This document shows, one piece after another, positions 30,781 to 38,802 of a stretch of 64,000 nucleotides of DNA. The notes beneath the pieces were generated by a model, which was not told the origin of the DNA, searched no databases, and worked only from the letters and a program-made list of their open reading frames with translations. The stretch comes from DATLCF01 sp035526505. GTDB lineage: Bacteria; Patescibacteriota; Saccharimonadia; Saccharimonadales; UBA4665. Position 1 is the first letter of the stretch. Each line of letters opens with the position of its first letter. The stretch lies in the NCBI GenBank assembly GCA_035526505.1, contig DATLCF010000001.1:310001-374000 (forward strand), read 5' to 3'. Made by a program: the position numbers and the translations under genes.

Positions 30781-32049
30781 ATGCAAGACAAAGAGATCGA
30801 AGAACTTATAGTAGCCGAAACTAAGCGGCAGCGTGAAGGGCTGGAGATGATACCCAGCGAAAACCATACGTCAGCCGATGTGCTGAAGGCCCTGGGCTCG
30901 CGCCTAACGGACAAATATTCCGAGGGATATCCGGGCAAGCGCTATTATGGCGGCTGCGAATTTGTAGATAAGGTAGAGAACCTGGCGCGCGACCGGGCCA
31001 AAAAGTTGTTTGGGGTAACACACGCCAATGTGCAGCCCTATTCCGGCAGCCCGGCCAACCTGGCTATTTACTACGCGCTGGTTGACCCGGGCGATACGGT
31101 GATGGGGCTGGAGCTGTATTTTGGCGGGCACATGACGCACGGGCTAAAGGTAAATTTTTCGGGTACCATATATAACTCGGTGCAGTACCGTACTGGCCAT
31201 GATGGCTATTTGGATTACGATGGTATGGAAAAACTGGTGCGCGAGCACAAACCAAAGATGATTGTAGCGGGCGCCACTGCCTATCCGCGTATTTTTGACT
31301 GGCAGCGGCTGCGTGACATTGCCGATATTTGCGGCGCATTTTTGGTAGCCGATGTATCGCACATTGCGGGCCTGATTGTGGCTGGCGCGCACCCATCGCC
31401 CGCTGGCATTGCCGACGTTATTATGACTACCACGCATAAAACCTTGCGTGGCCCCCGCGGCGCACTTATTTTGTGCAATGGTAACCCCAGCAACCCGCTT
31501 AAAAAGGTAGAGCGAACGCGTGAAAACCTGCCCACCTTAATTGACCGGGCTATTATCCCTGGTTTGCAGGGCGGGCCGCACAACCACCAAACCGCAGCTA
31601 TTGCCGTTGCCTTGCGCGAGGCCAGCCTGCCGTCGTTTAAAGAATATGGCCACCAAATTGTCAAAAACGCCAAGACTCTGGCCGCCAAACTTAGCGACAA
31701 AGGGTACCAGCTGGTTACTGGCGGCACCGACAACCACCTGTTGCTGATCGATCTGACCAACAAAGGTGTTAAGGGTGCCGATGCCGAAACAGCACTGAGT
31801 AAAGCCGGTATCACAGTAAATAAAAACACAGTGCCGTTTGATCCGCGCCCACCATTTGACCCCAGTGGTATTCGTTTGGGTACCCCGGCTCTTACTACCC
31901 GCGGCATGAAAGAAAAAGAAATGGAACAAGTGGCCGACTGGATTGACGCTGCTATAACCGCCAATGGCAACGAAGCAAAGCTGGCCAAGCTCCACCAAGA
32001 AGTGCTGGAACTGACCAAAGCCTTCCCGCTGCCTGGCGAAACAAAATAA
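30781..32049 (+). CDS. glyA: serine hydroxymethyltransferase
   Basis: 422 residues from the ATG at 30781, preceded by GGGAG; the ATG at 30766 lies on that site. PLP enzyme that interconverts serine and glycine, giving 5,10-methylene-THF. Seen: the N-terminal SENHTSADVLKALGS, YYGGCEFVD, PYSGSPANLA, DVSHIAGLI, and the PLP-lysine motif TTTHKTLRGPRG. EIxxQxxGLEMIPSEN is almost standard. Length agrees with the family (about 415-420). It forms an operon with the Nudix gene starting 2 nt after its stop. One of the few central metabolic genes in the window. Confidence 0.97.
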   Translation: MQDKEIEELIVAETKRQREGLEMIPSENHTSADVLKALGSRLTDKYSEGYPGKRYYGGCEFVDKVENLARDRAKKLFGVTHANVQPYSGSPANLAIYYALVDPGDTVMGLELYFGGHMTHGLKVNFSGTIYNSVQYRTGHDGYLDYDGMEKLVREHKPKMIVAGATAYPRIFDWQRLRDIADICGAFLVADVSHIAGLIVAGAHPSPAGIADVIMTTTHKTLRGPRGALILCNGNPSNPLKKVERTRENLPTLIDRAIIPGLQGGPHNHQTAAIAVALREASLPSFKEYGHQIVKNAKTLAAKLSDKGYQLVTGGTDNHLLLIDLTNKGVKGADAETALSKAGITVNKNTVPFDPRPPFDPSGIRLGTPALTTRGMKEKEMEQVADWIDAAITANGNEAKLAKLHQEVLELTKAFPLPGETK

Positions 32050-32051
32050 TT

Positions 32052-32504
32052 ATGCGCATTCACCACAGCCAGCGGTTCCACGTAGTCCCCGCAGTGTATG
32101 TCATCTTTCGTGACGGCGATAAAGTGTTGCTGCTAAAACGTGCCAACACTGGCTACCGCGACGGGGAATACAGTATGCCGTCAGGGCATGTGGATGGCGG
32201 CGAGCCGGCTGTTGTGGCTGCCGCACGCGAAGCTAAAGAAGAAGTAGGTGTAACGATTGACCCGACAGATCTAAAGCTGGTGCATACCCAACACCGTTTG
32301 GCTGAAGAGGGCGACCATGAACGGATTAGCTTGTATTTTGAAGCCACCAAGTGGCAAGGCGAACCAGTAAATGCCGAACCCCACAAATGTTCCGGGCTAT
32401 TATGGGCGGACATGGCTGCTTTGCCTAAAAACCTGGTACCCGAGCTGCAAGAGTTCCTTAGGCACTGGGAACGCGGCAGTAATTACGGTCATTTTGGCTT
32501 TTAG
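32052..32504 (+). CDS. Nudix hydrolase
   Basis: 150 residues. Nudix box GHVDGGEPAVVAAAREAKEE-VGV fits GX5EX7REUXEEXGU, so a metal-dependent pyrophosphohydrolase of a nucleoside diphosphate derivative. The start VVPAVYVIFRDGDKVLLLKRANTGYRDG is the common N-terminal strand pair. Coupled to glyA (2 nt gap). The substrate, perhaps oxidised nucleotides, cannot be told. It ends ahead of a diverged palindromic element facing murB. Confidence 0.93.
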   Translation: MRIHHSQRFHVVPAVYVIFRDGDKVLLLKRANTGYRDGEYSMPSGHVDGGEPAVVAAAREAKEEVGVTIDPTDLKLVHTQHRLAEEGDHERISLYFEATKWQGEPVNAEPHKCSGLLWADMAALPKNLVPELQEFLRHWERGSNYGHFGF

Positions 32505-32528
32505 ATAATTACACCCCAAACCACTTGT

Positions 32529-32551
32529 CATTCCGGATCAAGTTTGGAATG
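32529..32551. repeat. diverged palindromic repeat (REP-like)
   Basis: CATTCCgGATCAAGTTtGGAATG: an imperfect copy of the element at 25347-25371, again between convergent gene ends (Nudix and murB). May serve as a two-way terminator. Confidence 0.5.
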
Positions 32552-32563
32552 AGTGTAGTGGCT

Positions 32564-33592
32564 TTACGGCAGCAGTTCTGGTTCTTGCTCTAGTGTAATC
32601 TGGAACAGTTGCTGTACTTTGTCGACAATTCTTTGCTTGAACTGCAGCAATTGCGCAGTGCTTTGGGCATGTTCGTTCACTAGCACCAGGGCTTGGGCGG
32701 GCCAGGTGGCCATGCCGGTGTCAGTATCGTGCACACCCTTGAACCCGGCCTGCTCTACCAGCCAGGCGGCGGGTAGTTTTATGCGGCCGTCGGGTGTGGA
32801 CCAATGCGGCACATCGGGGTAGTCGGCCTGAATTTGGGTAAATAAATTTTCGTCGATAATGGGGTTGGCAAAGAATGATCCGTTGTTGGCTACCCTGGCT
32901 GGATCCGGTAATTTACTTTGACGAATGGCAATAACGGCATCGCGCACAATTTGGGGCGTAAATTCGTGAATGTTGTGCTGGTCAAAGTAGGCCTGCAGGC
33001 TTTTGTAAAAGGGTGGCTGCGGGTTGGTGCGCAACAAGTGCAGGGTAATGGCGGTTATAAAAAACCGGCCGCGGTCCGTAGTTTTGAAGCGGCTGGTGCG
33101 GTAGGCTAGTGCACATTCGCTGGGCTGTAGGCTGACAAACTGTTTGGTTTGGTTGTCGTATGCCTCCACACTTACCAGTACATTGGCAATTTCCTGCCCA
33201 TAGGCGCCAACATTTTGTACCGGCGTGGCACCGGCCGTGCCGGGGATGAGCGATAGGCTCTCGATGCCGCTAGCCCCTTTGGCCACGGTGCGTTCCACTA
33301 CGCTATCCCAGTTTTCGCCGGCGCCTACGGTAACATAATAGTTTTCTTCGTCTTCCTGCTGTTCCTCGAAGCGCATAATTCGGTTAATCATAATAAGGCC
33401 GGGGAACCCTTCGTCACGCCACACGATGTTGCTGCCCGTGCCAACCATTAATACTGGCAGATTACGCTGTTCGGCCCAGTTTAGCGCTTCTTGCAGCTCG
33501 TTGCGGTCGTGAATATCCACCATATATGCGGCGTTGCCCCCCAATCGCATGGTGGAGTGCAGGCGCAGCGGCACATTCTGCAATATGTTCAT
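32564..33592 (-). CDS. murB: UDP-N-acetylenolpyruvoylglucosamine reductase
   Basis: 342 residues, type I (E. coli-like) MurB, the FAD enzyme reducing the MurA product with NADPH to UDP-MurNAc. Seen: LRLHSTMRLGGNA, FAD loop VGTGSNIVWRDEGFPGLI, IPGTAGATPVQNVGAYGQE, YRTSRFK with Tyr and Arg of the substrate site, and NNGSFFANPI with the catalytic Ser, then EQAGFKG. With murA it shows a working peptidoglycan pathway. A TATAAT box lies 6 nt before the ATG, back to back with the promoter of the divergent HTH gene. Confidence 0.95.
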   Translation of the reverse strand: MNILQNVPLRLHSTMRLGGNAAYMVDIHDRNELQEALNWAEQRNLPVLMVGTGSNIVWRDEGFPGLIMINRIMRFEEQQEDEENYYVTVGAGENWDSVVERTVAKGASGIESLSLIPGTAGATPVQNVGAYGQEIANVLVSVEAYDNQTKQFVSLQPSECALAYRTSRFKTTDRGRFFITAITLHLLRTNPQPPFYKSLQAYFDQHNIHEFTPQIVRDAVIAIRQSKLPDPARVANNGSFFANPIIDENLFTQIQADYPDVPHWSTPDGRIKLPAAWLVEQAGFKGVHDTDTGMATWPAQALVLVNEHAQSTAQLLQFKQRIVDKVQQLFQITLEQEPELLP

Positions 33593-33598
33593 GCGGTA

Positions 33599-33604
33599 AT
33601 TATA
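33599..33604 (-). promoter_or_regulatory. -10 box, leaderless-type, for murB
   Basis: Consensus TATAAT on the minus strand ends 6 nt before the murB ATG. Confidence 0.6.
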
Positions 33605-33628
33605 GCTTGGATATGCCAGGCACAGTAG

Positions 33629-33634
33629 TATAAT
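33629..33634 (+). promoter_or_regulatory. -10 box, leaderless-type, for the HTH-DUF3467 gene
   Basis: TATAAT ends 8 nt before the ATG at 33643, with TTGGAT as a possible -35 (16-bp spacer). The stretch TATAATAAGTGGTTATG recurs with one change before the gene at 46694. Confidence 0.6.
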
Positions 33635-33642
33635 AAGTGGTT

Positions 33643-34212
33643 ATGAGTGAGCCACAGGAGTTACCATTCCAACCACTAGGCCAACGCCTTAAAAAGATCC
33701 GCACAAAGATGCAGGAAAGCGTTGCCGAGGTGAGCGGTGCGGTCGAGATCGACATGCAAGCTTTGGAACGTATCGAACAAGGCCGCGAGCGCCCCAGCGA
33801 GGACATTCTGATGCTGCTGATCAGCCATTTTGGCATGCACGACGACGAGGCCGCAGGTTTGTGGGAACTGGCTGGTTACGACCCACCACGCGACCACGAC
33901 CACGAGCCGTCTGCCGCCACCCAAAGCAGCCGCAACATGGTGTTGGTAATGGCCATTGACCCCCGTATTGTGTATAGCGACGGGGTACAAGTACAGGCTA
34001 GTTCCAACGGGGTAGTGATGAGCTTTTCACAAGCCTCGGGCACCCAGCAGCAACTGACCACCGCCCGTGTGGGCATGAGCCGCGAACAGGCCAATAACGT
34101 GATGCGTGCTATGCAAGACGCCCTTGGCCGTTCCGAACCACGTCAGCTGCCTGCCTCTACCAGCGACAGCCAGCAGCCACAAAACAGCGACCAATCTACG
34201 AACAAAAAATAG
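33643..34212 (+). CDS. XRE-type HTH regulator with DUF3467-like C-terminal domain
   Basis: 189 residues from ATG 33643. Residues about 10-65: LGQRLKKIRTKMQESVAEVSGAVEID, LERIEQGRERPSEDILMLL, an XRE/Cro-type helix-turn-helix. Then a His/Asp-rich linker (RDHDHEP) and residues 95-165 with DPRIVYSDGVQVQASSNGVVMSFSQ and VGMSREQANNVMRAMQDAL, which resemble DUF3467. A polar Gln/Ser tail closes it. Divergent from murB with 50 bp between, so control of murB and of itself is plausible. Ligand unknown. Confidence 0.82.
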   Translation: MSEPQELPFQPLGQRLKKIRTKMQESVAEVSGAVEIDMQALERIEQGRERPSEDILMLLISHFGMHDDEAAGLWELAGYDPPRDHDHEPSAATQSSRNMVLVMAIDPRIVYSDGVQVQASSNGVVMSFSQASGTQQQLTTARVGMSREQANNVMRAMQDALGRSEPRQLPASTSDSQQPQNSDQSTNKK

Positions 34213-34260
34213 TCTCTCTTGGCGTAAGGGGTTAATTTTGCTACGCTTGAGTGGTTATAC

Positions 34261-34336
34261 GCGCCCGTAGCTCAGTGGATAGAGCACCAGTTTCCGGTAC
34301 TGGGTGTCGCAAGTTCGACTCTTGCCGGGCGTACCA
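34261..34336 (+). tRNA. tRNA-Arg(CCG)
   Basis: 76 nt with encoded CCA. Acceptor GCGCCCG/CGGGCGT (G1-T72 wobble), anticodon stem CCAGT/ACTGG, loop TTCCGGT with anticodon CCG. The acceptor and T arm nearly match tRNA-Arg(TCG) at 46587. Confidence 0.94.
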
Positions 34337-34399
34337 AGTCGTTTAATCGATAAGACTTCCGCAAGGGAATCTTTATAATTTGTTAAGGATATTTTTAGA

Positions 34400-34861
34400 C
34401 TATCTGTTTTCAGTGTCTTTGGTGGCCGTGAGGATGGGGCCGACATTAATAATCTTGTCAGTATCCTCGCTATAAATAATGGCCAATCGCGCATTAGTAA
34501 AAACCAACAGACGGTCTTCGTTTTTGGCGTTCGCGTAAAAGCCATTTTCCTTTTTCAGGTCGTCGACTTTTTGTATGGTCGCAATCGTCGGCGGTTCATT
34601 AGGTATAAGCATATGGCTACTGACTTTGGCAACAATTGCAGAAGCCTCTGAATTTGCATCTTCTTTAAGTACACCGGTGAATTGTACAGCTGATAAGACT
34701 GCCACCAATACGACGGCCAGCAGTAATATAAGACGTCGTTTGGGGCGGGTCATACCCCTAGCTACCGCTTTGACGCGCACTGCAAATCCCTTGCTTGCAT
34801 TGGCCGGATTTTCTTGGTCCGGGCTAGCTTGTTTTTTTGCGGCTTTCTTGACTTTACTCAT
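34400..34861 (-). CDS. single-pass membrane protein, conserved hypothetical
   Basis: 153 residues. A Lys/Ala/Pro-rich cytosolic part (1-42), helix about 43-62, then an outer part with a predicted helix (IATIQKVDDLKKENGFYANAKNED) and a strand pair RLLVFTNARLAIIYSEDTDKIINVGPI. The last motif recalls small anchored proteins common in Patescibacteria genomes, function unknown to me. Stands alone; the divergent neighbour is the tail-fibre-like adhesin. Confidence 0.75.
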   Translation of the reverse strand: MSKVKKAAKKQASPDQENPANASKGFAVRVKAVARGMTRPKRRLILLLAVVLVAVLSAVQFTGVLKEDANSEASAIVAKVSSHMLIPNEPPTIATIQKVDDLKKENGFYANAKNEDRLLVFTNARLAIIYSEDTDKIINVGPILTATKDTENR

Positions 34862-34981
34862 TGTGTTAGTGAAAAATTGCTGTAAAAAATTTTACAATAA
34901 CCCTTACGCTTATGTTATATTAACGGTATATGAAATGTCAAAAGGACATTAAAAACTAGATGTAAGGGCAAGGGGTGGACT

Positions 34982-36553
34982 GTGGCACATGCTATAACTT
35001 TTAAAAAAACACTGCTTATCAGTGTGGTAGTTTCTGTCGCTATTTTTTTGGTGTTGTTCCGAATCAATCACAATAATGCTGAGCATTTGGACGTTGATAA
35101 GGTAGCTACTGCTGTAGGCGGGAATTTGATAAACGATCCGGACTATCTGAAAAAGTTCGTAGCCGCATTAAACGGATCCGGACTGATACAAAGTGGGGAC
35201 CTTGATAAAGACGGTATACCGGACAGCGTTGATCCTGATATAGATGGCGACAACGTACCAAATGATCAAGACACAGACGCAAACAACAATCGCATCCCTG
35301 ACGCTAAAGATAGCGATCACGATGGTATAACCGATGAATACGATCAGGATGATGATAATGACGGCAGCCCGGACACGCAGGATGACGACAATGATAACGA
35401 TGGTATACCCGATGCAGGTGACGAGGACAGTAACGACAGTGTTATACCGGGGCCACAGGGTCCCGCCGGTCCGGCTGGTGATCTGGCGATACTGACAAAT
35501 GTTGGCTTGGACACAGAAACAAGCGGGAACATCCTAGTTGCAAACGGTACGTCTTGGAACAGTACGCCGGTCAGTGGCGATATCGAGCTTATTAGTAGCG
35601 GGGCGATGACAATATTGCCCAACAAGGTTAAAACTGCCAATATCGTCGACAGTGCAGTCAGTGAGGCCAAGCTTCTTAATGATGCAGTCACAACAGGTAA
35701 AGTAAAGGATGGCGCGGTTACGGGGGCAAAAATTCTTAACTTCGCCGTTACCCAGGATAAAGTTGCTGACGCAGCCGTGACAACCGCTAAGCTTCGAGAT
35801 GGTTCCGTCAATGGCGTAAAGATAGCCCTTGGTTCTGACGCACTCGGCGACATTATGTATTACGACGGCACCAAGTGGGCGCTTTTGCAGATCGGCTCTA
35901 CGGATCAGGTCCTAAAGGTTGGCTCCTCAGGAGTTCCGACATGGGGCACCCCAGAGTCGACGCCATTAATAGCCTTCCTGACCGGTAGCGTTATGTTCCG
36001 GCCCGGGACAACTGTGGACGATTCGTTCGGCATACCGCTCAACGGCCAAACTGTTACTAACGGCGTAACTCTCTACCCCATACTTGCAGCCAAGATTCTA
36101 TCAGGTGACCTTGCGGGCGTTGCTACCATTGTTGGGCCCAATCTTGTTATGGCTAACTGGAACCAGATTGGTGCGGCTCAGGGCGGGTACTTCTTGCGCG
36201 GTCTGGGAAACCGAACTCCAGGACAGCTTAATAACGGCAGTACGGCCCGGCCAAACACCCCGTTCGGCACCAATACAGACACACATGATCATAGTGGAAC
36301 TACAGATTCCGCCGGAGTTCACCATCATACTTTCGACTACACCAACGGCCTTACTGGAAATGGCGGTGACTCGTACGAATCAGGTACTGATGGCAGCGAT
36401 GGGACGCTCTCAACAGAGGACGCGGGGGCTCATACCCATACCTTCACAACTGATAGTGATGCGCATAACCATACTGTAACCACCGGTGGCGATGCCGAGA
36501 CTGCACCTAAGGCAGCCTCTGGTCTCTGGTATGTGTTTGCCGAAAAGTCATAG
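34982..36553 (+). CDS. membrane-anchored adhesin: TSP3 repeats plus tail-fibre-like tip
   Basis: 523 residues from a GTG start with AAGGGGTGG upstream. Helix at about 9-26 anchors it. Residues about 70-155 are Asp/Asn-rich thrombospondin type-3-like repeats (DKDGIPDSVDPDIDGDNVPND), which bind calcium and form a stalk. A collagen-like GPQGPAGPAG follows, then about 130 residues with repeating (K)xKDGAVTGAKI-type units resembling phage fibre shafts. The C-terminal part has GYFLRGLGN and His clusters (DTHDHSG, HHHTF, AHTHTF, DAHNHTV), like metal-binding His repeats of short tail fibre tips. Probable surface receptor-binding protein. A terminator follows. Confidence 0.82.
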   Translation: MAHAITFKKTLLISVVVSVAIFLVLFRINHNNAEHLDVDKVATAVGGNLINDPDYLKKFVAALNGSGLIQSGDLDKDGIPDSVDPDIDGDNVPNDQDTDANNNRIPDAKDSDHDGITDEYDQDDDNDGSPDTQDDDNDNDGIPDAGDEDSNDSVIPGPQGPAGPAGDLAILTNVGLDTETSGNILVANGTSWNSTPVSGDIELISSGAMTILPNKVKTANIVDSAVSEAKLLNDAVTTGKVKDGAVTGAKILNFAVTQDKVADAAVTTAKLRDGSVNGVKIALGSDALGDIMYYDGTKWALLQIGSTDQVLKVGSSGVPTWGTPESTPLIAFLTGSVMFRPGTTVDDSFGIPLNGQTVTNGVTLYPILAAKILSGDLAGVATIVGPNLVMANWNQIGAAQGGYFLRGLGNRTPGQLNNGSTARPNTPFGTNTDTHDHSGTTDSAGVHHHTFDYTNGLTGNGGDSYESGTDGSDGTLSTEDAGAHTHTFTTDSDAHNHTVTTGGDAETAPKAASGLWYVFAEKS

Positions 36554-36570
36554 TGGTTCCACTTATACCC

Positions 36571-36600
36571 AAAGGCTCCGTAATTGGGGCCTTTAATTTT
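36571..36600 (+). terminator. intrinsic terminator of the adhesin gene
   Basis: AAAGGC ... GGGGCCTTT stem (36571-36594) followed by AATTTT. Overlaps the start of the next gene's promoter. Confidence 0.6.
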
Positions 36601-36602
36601 GT

Positions 36603-36608
36603 TATAGT
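36603..36608 (+). promoter_or_regulatory. -10 box, leaderless-type, for the TfoX-N gene
   Basis: TATAGT ends 6 nt before the ATG at 36615. Confidence 0.5.
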
Positions 36609-36614
36609 TAAGGC

Positions 36615-36932
36615 ATGGCTAGCGATCAGAAGACTGTTGATTACATAACCGAGCAAATGTCCACTGCAGGCCATATCCGCTCCCGAAAAATGTTTGGTGA
36701 ATATGCCATCTATTGTGATGATAAGGTTATTGCTTTGGTTTGTGACAATCAACTCTTTCTGAAGATTACAGAGCCTGGGCGGACAATTGTTAGATCTCAG
36801 ACACTGGCGCCGCCATATCCGGGGGCAAAAGACAGTTTCCTCATTGATAATGAAGATTGGGATGACGCCCGTTACCTTTCCCAACTGGTCCGTGTTACTG
36901 CAGATGCACTCCCGGTGCCGAAGAAAAAATAG
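36615..36932 (+). CDS. TfoX/Sxy N-terminal domain protein
   Basis: 105 residues, a stand-alone TfoX N domain: TVDYITEQMS, SRKMFGEYAIYCDDKVIALVCDNQLFLK, APPYPGAKDSFLID, DDARYLSQLVRVTADALP. In gammaproteobacteria the domain belongs to a competence activator; isolated N domains occur widely with unknown function. The 'RKMFGxYxxY' and 'LF(L/V)K' blocks are diagnostic. A basic tail KKK ends it. No competence gene is adjacent. Confidence 0.9.
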   Translation: MASDQKTVDYITEQMSTAGHIRSRKMFGEYAIYCDDKVIALVCDNQLFLKITEPGRTIVRSQTLAPPYPGAKDSFLIDNEDWDDARYLSQLVRVTADALPVPKKK

Positions 36933-36973
36933 TTCTAACCTGTGCAACAATGCCGTACCAACCCAAGCAGTAT

Positions 36974-37003
36974 AAAAGGCCTGTAAGCAGTAAGGGCCTT
37001 TTT
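36974..37003 (+). terminator. intrinsic terminator
   Basis: AAAAGGCC (36974-36981) pairs with GGCCTTTT (36995-37002), in front of a T-run. Confidence 0.7.
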
Positions 37004-37036
37004 GTTATTATTGCTATAACTATTAATGAGTAAATT

Positions 37037-37579
37037 ATGTCAATAATCAGTTTCCACGCTCCCCTATTCAAGATCAATGCATGGACTATTCTTAGGCTGC
37101 CTAAAGAGGCAAGTGCGAAGCTTCCATCCAGGGGCCAGACAATGGTCAAGGGGACTATTAATGGCTTCCAATTTCAAACCGCGCTGGAGCCGGATGGCAA
37201 TGGAAGCCATTGGTTTAGGGTAGACAAAGATATGCAGAAATCTATAGAAGCACAGGCAGGAGACACTGTAACACTGGCGATTGAGTCAACAAAAAACTGG
37301 CCCGAACCTGATGTACCGGCCGATGTACGGGCTGCCTTGGACGTTCACCCACAAGCCCAAGCCTTGTGGGTGCGTATAACACCAATGGCACGCTGGGAGT
37401 GGATTCGCTGGGTTGGCGCAACCAGCAAGACCGAAACACGTGCTCGGCGAATCGAAGTTGCCTGTTCAAAGCTCATGGCCGGAGAACGAAGACCATGTTG
37501 TTTTAATCGCAACGCATGCTGCGTACCCGCTGTATCAAAAAGCGGCGTGCTTCTTGAACCGACAGGAACGAGGAAGTAA
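37037..37579 (+). CDS. DUF1905 / YdeI-type protein
   Basis: 180 residues, two known small domains. Residues about 3-88: FHAPLFKINAWTILRLPKEASAKLPSRGQTMVKGTING, GNGSHWFRVDK, GDTVTLAIE: the DUF1905 beta barrel. Then residues 95-160: VPADVRAALDVHPQAQALW, ITPMARWEWIRWVGATSKTETRARRIEVA, matching the YdeI/OmdA-like module. A Cys-rich end (RRPCCFNRNACC) is usual for this family. The biochemical role is not known. Monocistronic, flanked by terminators or short gaps. Confidence 0.85.
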   Translation: MSIISFHAPLFKINAWTILRLPKEASAKLPSRGQTMVKGTINGFQFQTALEPDGNGSHWFRVDKDMQKSIEAQAGDTVTLAIESTKNWPEPDVPADVRAALDVHPQAQALWVRITPMARWEWIRWVGATSKTETRARRIEVACSKLMAGERRPCCFNRNACCVPAVSKSGVLLEPTGTRK

Positions 37580-37737
37580 ACAGGGGCCAGTAAGTAGTAA
37601 GGCTAGTGGTTCTGACCCCTTAGATAATGCGGTAGCGACTGCGGTATTCGAAATTACTGGGGTAGGTGCTACAAAATATCATTTTGTTGGCCAAACATAC
37701 AGCCGGGTGTATTATGCATACAGAAAGCATAAAAACT

Positions 37738-38715
37738 ATGGCAAAAAGTACTGGCACAAATAAAGAAGGTAACAATACTTCTCTGGCAAATAAAGTGCTT
37801 GCGGTAAGTATTGTGGTAGCAGTCGCAGTAGTGGGCTATGCCTTTATTGCTTCGCGCGCGCTGGGCCCCTTTGCTATTGCTGAGGCCGAAAAGGGTACCG
37901 TTGGCGGTACGGCTAAAGTTATTGATGACACTACCGCCGCCGGCGGCAAGGCGGTGCAGTTTGGCCCCGTGCCGGTTACACCGCCCCCACCCAGTGCGGC
38001 TGTGCCCAATGGCCCTACGGGCACCTGGAATCTTAAGTTTAGCGACGAATTTGCCGGTGCCGCGGTAGATACCAAAAAGTGGACAGACGAATCCAGCGCC
38101 GAATACGATGGTGGCCACGGTAATATCAAAGAGAATGGCGAGCTAAACAACCAGCAACTGGAATACAACCGTATGGCAAACTGTACGGTGACTAATGGCG
38201 AGCTATCGTTAACGGCAAGGCGCCAAGCCTTTACCTCGCCGTCAGGCACGAAATACACCTGGACATCGTGCTTGCTTAGTTCGACACCTGGGTATGCCTT
38301 CCGCTACGGATACATCGAAGAGCGTTCTATGCTGCCGGCCAACGGTGGTTTTTGGCCGGCCTTTTGGACCTGGCAGGCTCCGGGCGTTAACCAATGGAAC
38401 GAAACGGATGTGTACGAATACTTTACCGATAACCACACCCGGCTGTATCTTTCCCAACATTCTGGTACAGGCGGCAGCTGCGATTATGTGCCCCCATTTG
38501 ACCCGAGTGCCGGATACCATACATATGGCGCAGATATACAATCTACCGGCACCGTCTTTTATATCGATGGTAAAAAAGTGTGTACGGCCAGCGGCAGCCA
38601 CCAGGCAAACACCAATATTATTACCAATTTGTCGGTGTATTCCCAGCTAGCACCACCCACATCAACCACGACCGCAGTAAAAAAGGTCGACTACATTCGC
38701 GCCTGGCAGCGCTAA
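37738..38715 (+). CDS. GH16 family glycoside hydrolase, membrane anchored
   Basis: 325 residues from ATG 37738 (starts 16 and 24 codons upstream would add a Cys/His-rich piece unlike a signal). Helix about 18-40; then the stub GPFAIAEAEKG, DDTTAAGGKAVQFG shared with the GH5 enzyme at 3550, and a Pro-rich linker. Catalytic domain: FSDEFAG, NNQQLEY, GGFWPAFWTW, and NETDVYEYF giving the E-x-D-x-x-E catalytic set of GH16. Probable endo-beta-1,3- or mixed-linkage glucanase acting outside the cell. No SD sequence is evident. Confidence 0.9.
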   Translation: MAKSTGTNKEGNNTSLANKVLAVSIVVAVAVVGYAFIASRALGPFAIAEAEKGTVGGTAKVIDDTTAAGGKAVQFGPVPVTPPPPSAAVPNGPTGTWNLKFSDEFAGAAVDTKKWTDESSAEYDGGHGNIKENGELNNQQLEYNRMANCTVTNGELSLTARRQAFTSPSGTKYTWTSCLLSSTPGYAFRYGYIEERSMLPANGGFWPAFWTWQAPGVNQWNETDVYEYFTDNHTRLYLSQHSGTGGSCDYVPPFDPSAGYHTYGADIQSTGTVFYIDGKKVCTASGSHQANTNIITNLSVYSQLAPPTSTTTAVKKVDYIRAWQR

Positions 38716-38758
38716 CAAATTCCGCAGGTTTGTAGTTGCCAGACCGGCAGGCATGTGT

Positions 38759-38780
38759 TCAAATGAAAAGGTTCATTTGA
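38759..38780. promoter_or_regulatory. palindromic operator upstream of ldh
   Basis: TCAAATGAA-aagg-TTCATTTGA, perfect 9-bp arms, 22 bp before the dehydrogenase ATG and just before AGAGG. A repressor site or leader hairpin. Confidence 0.5.
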
Positions 38781-38802
38781 TATACAAAGAGGTTGTAGAC
38801 GC

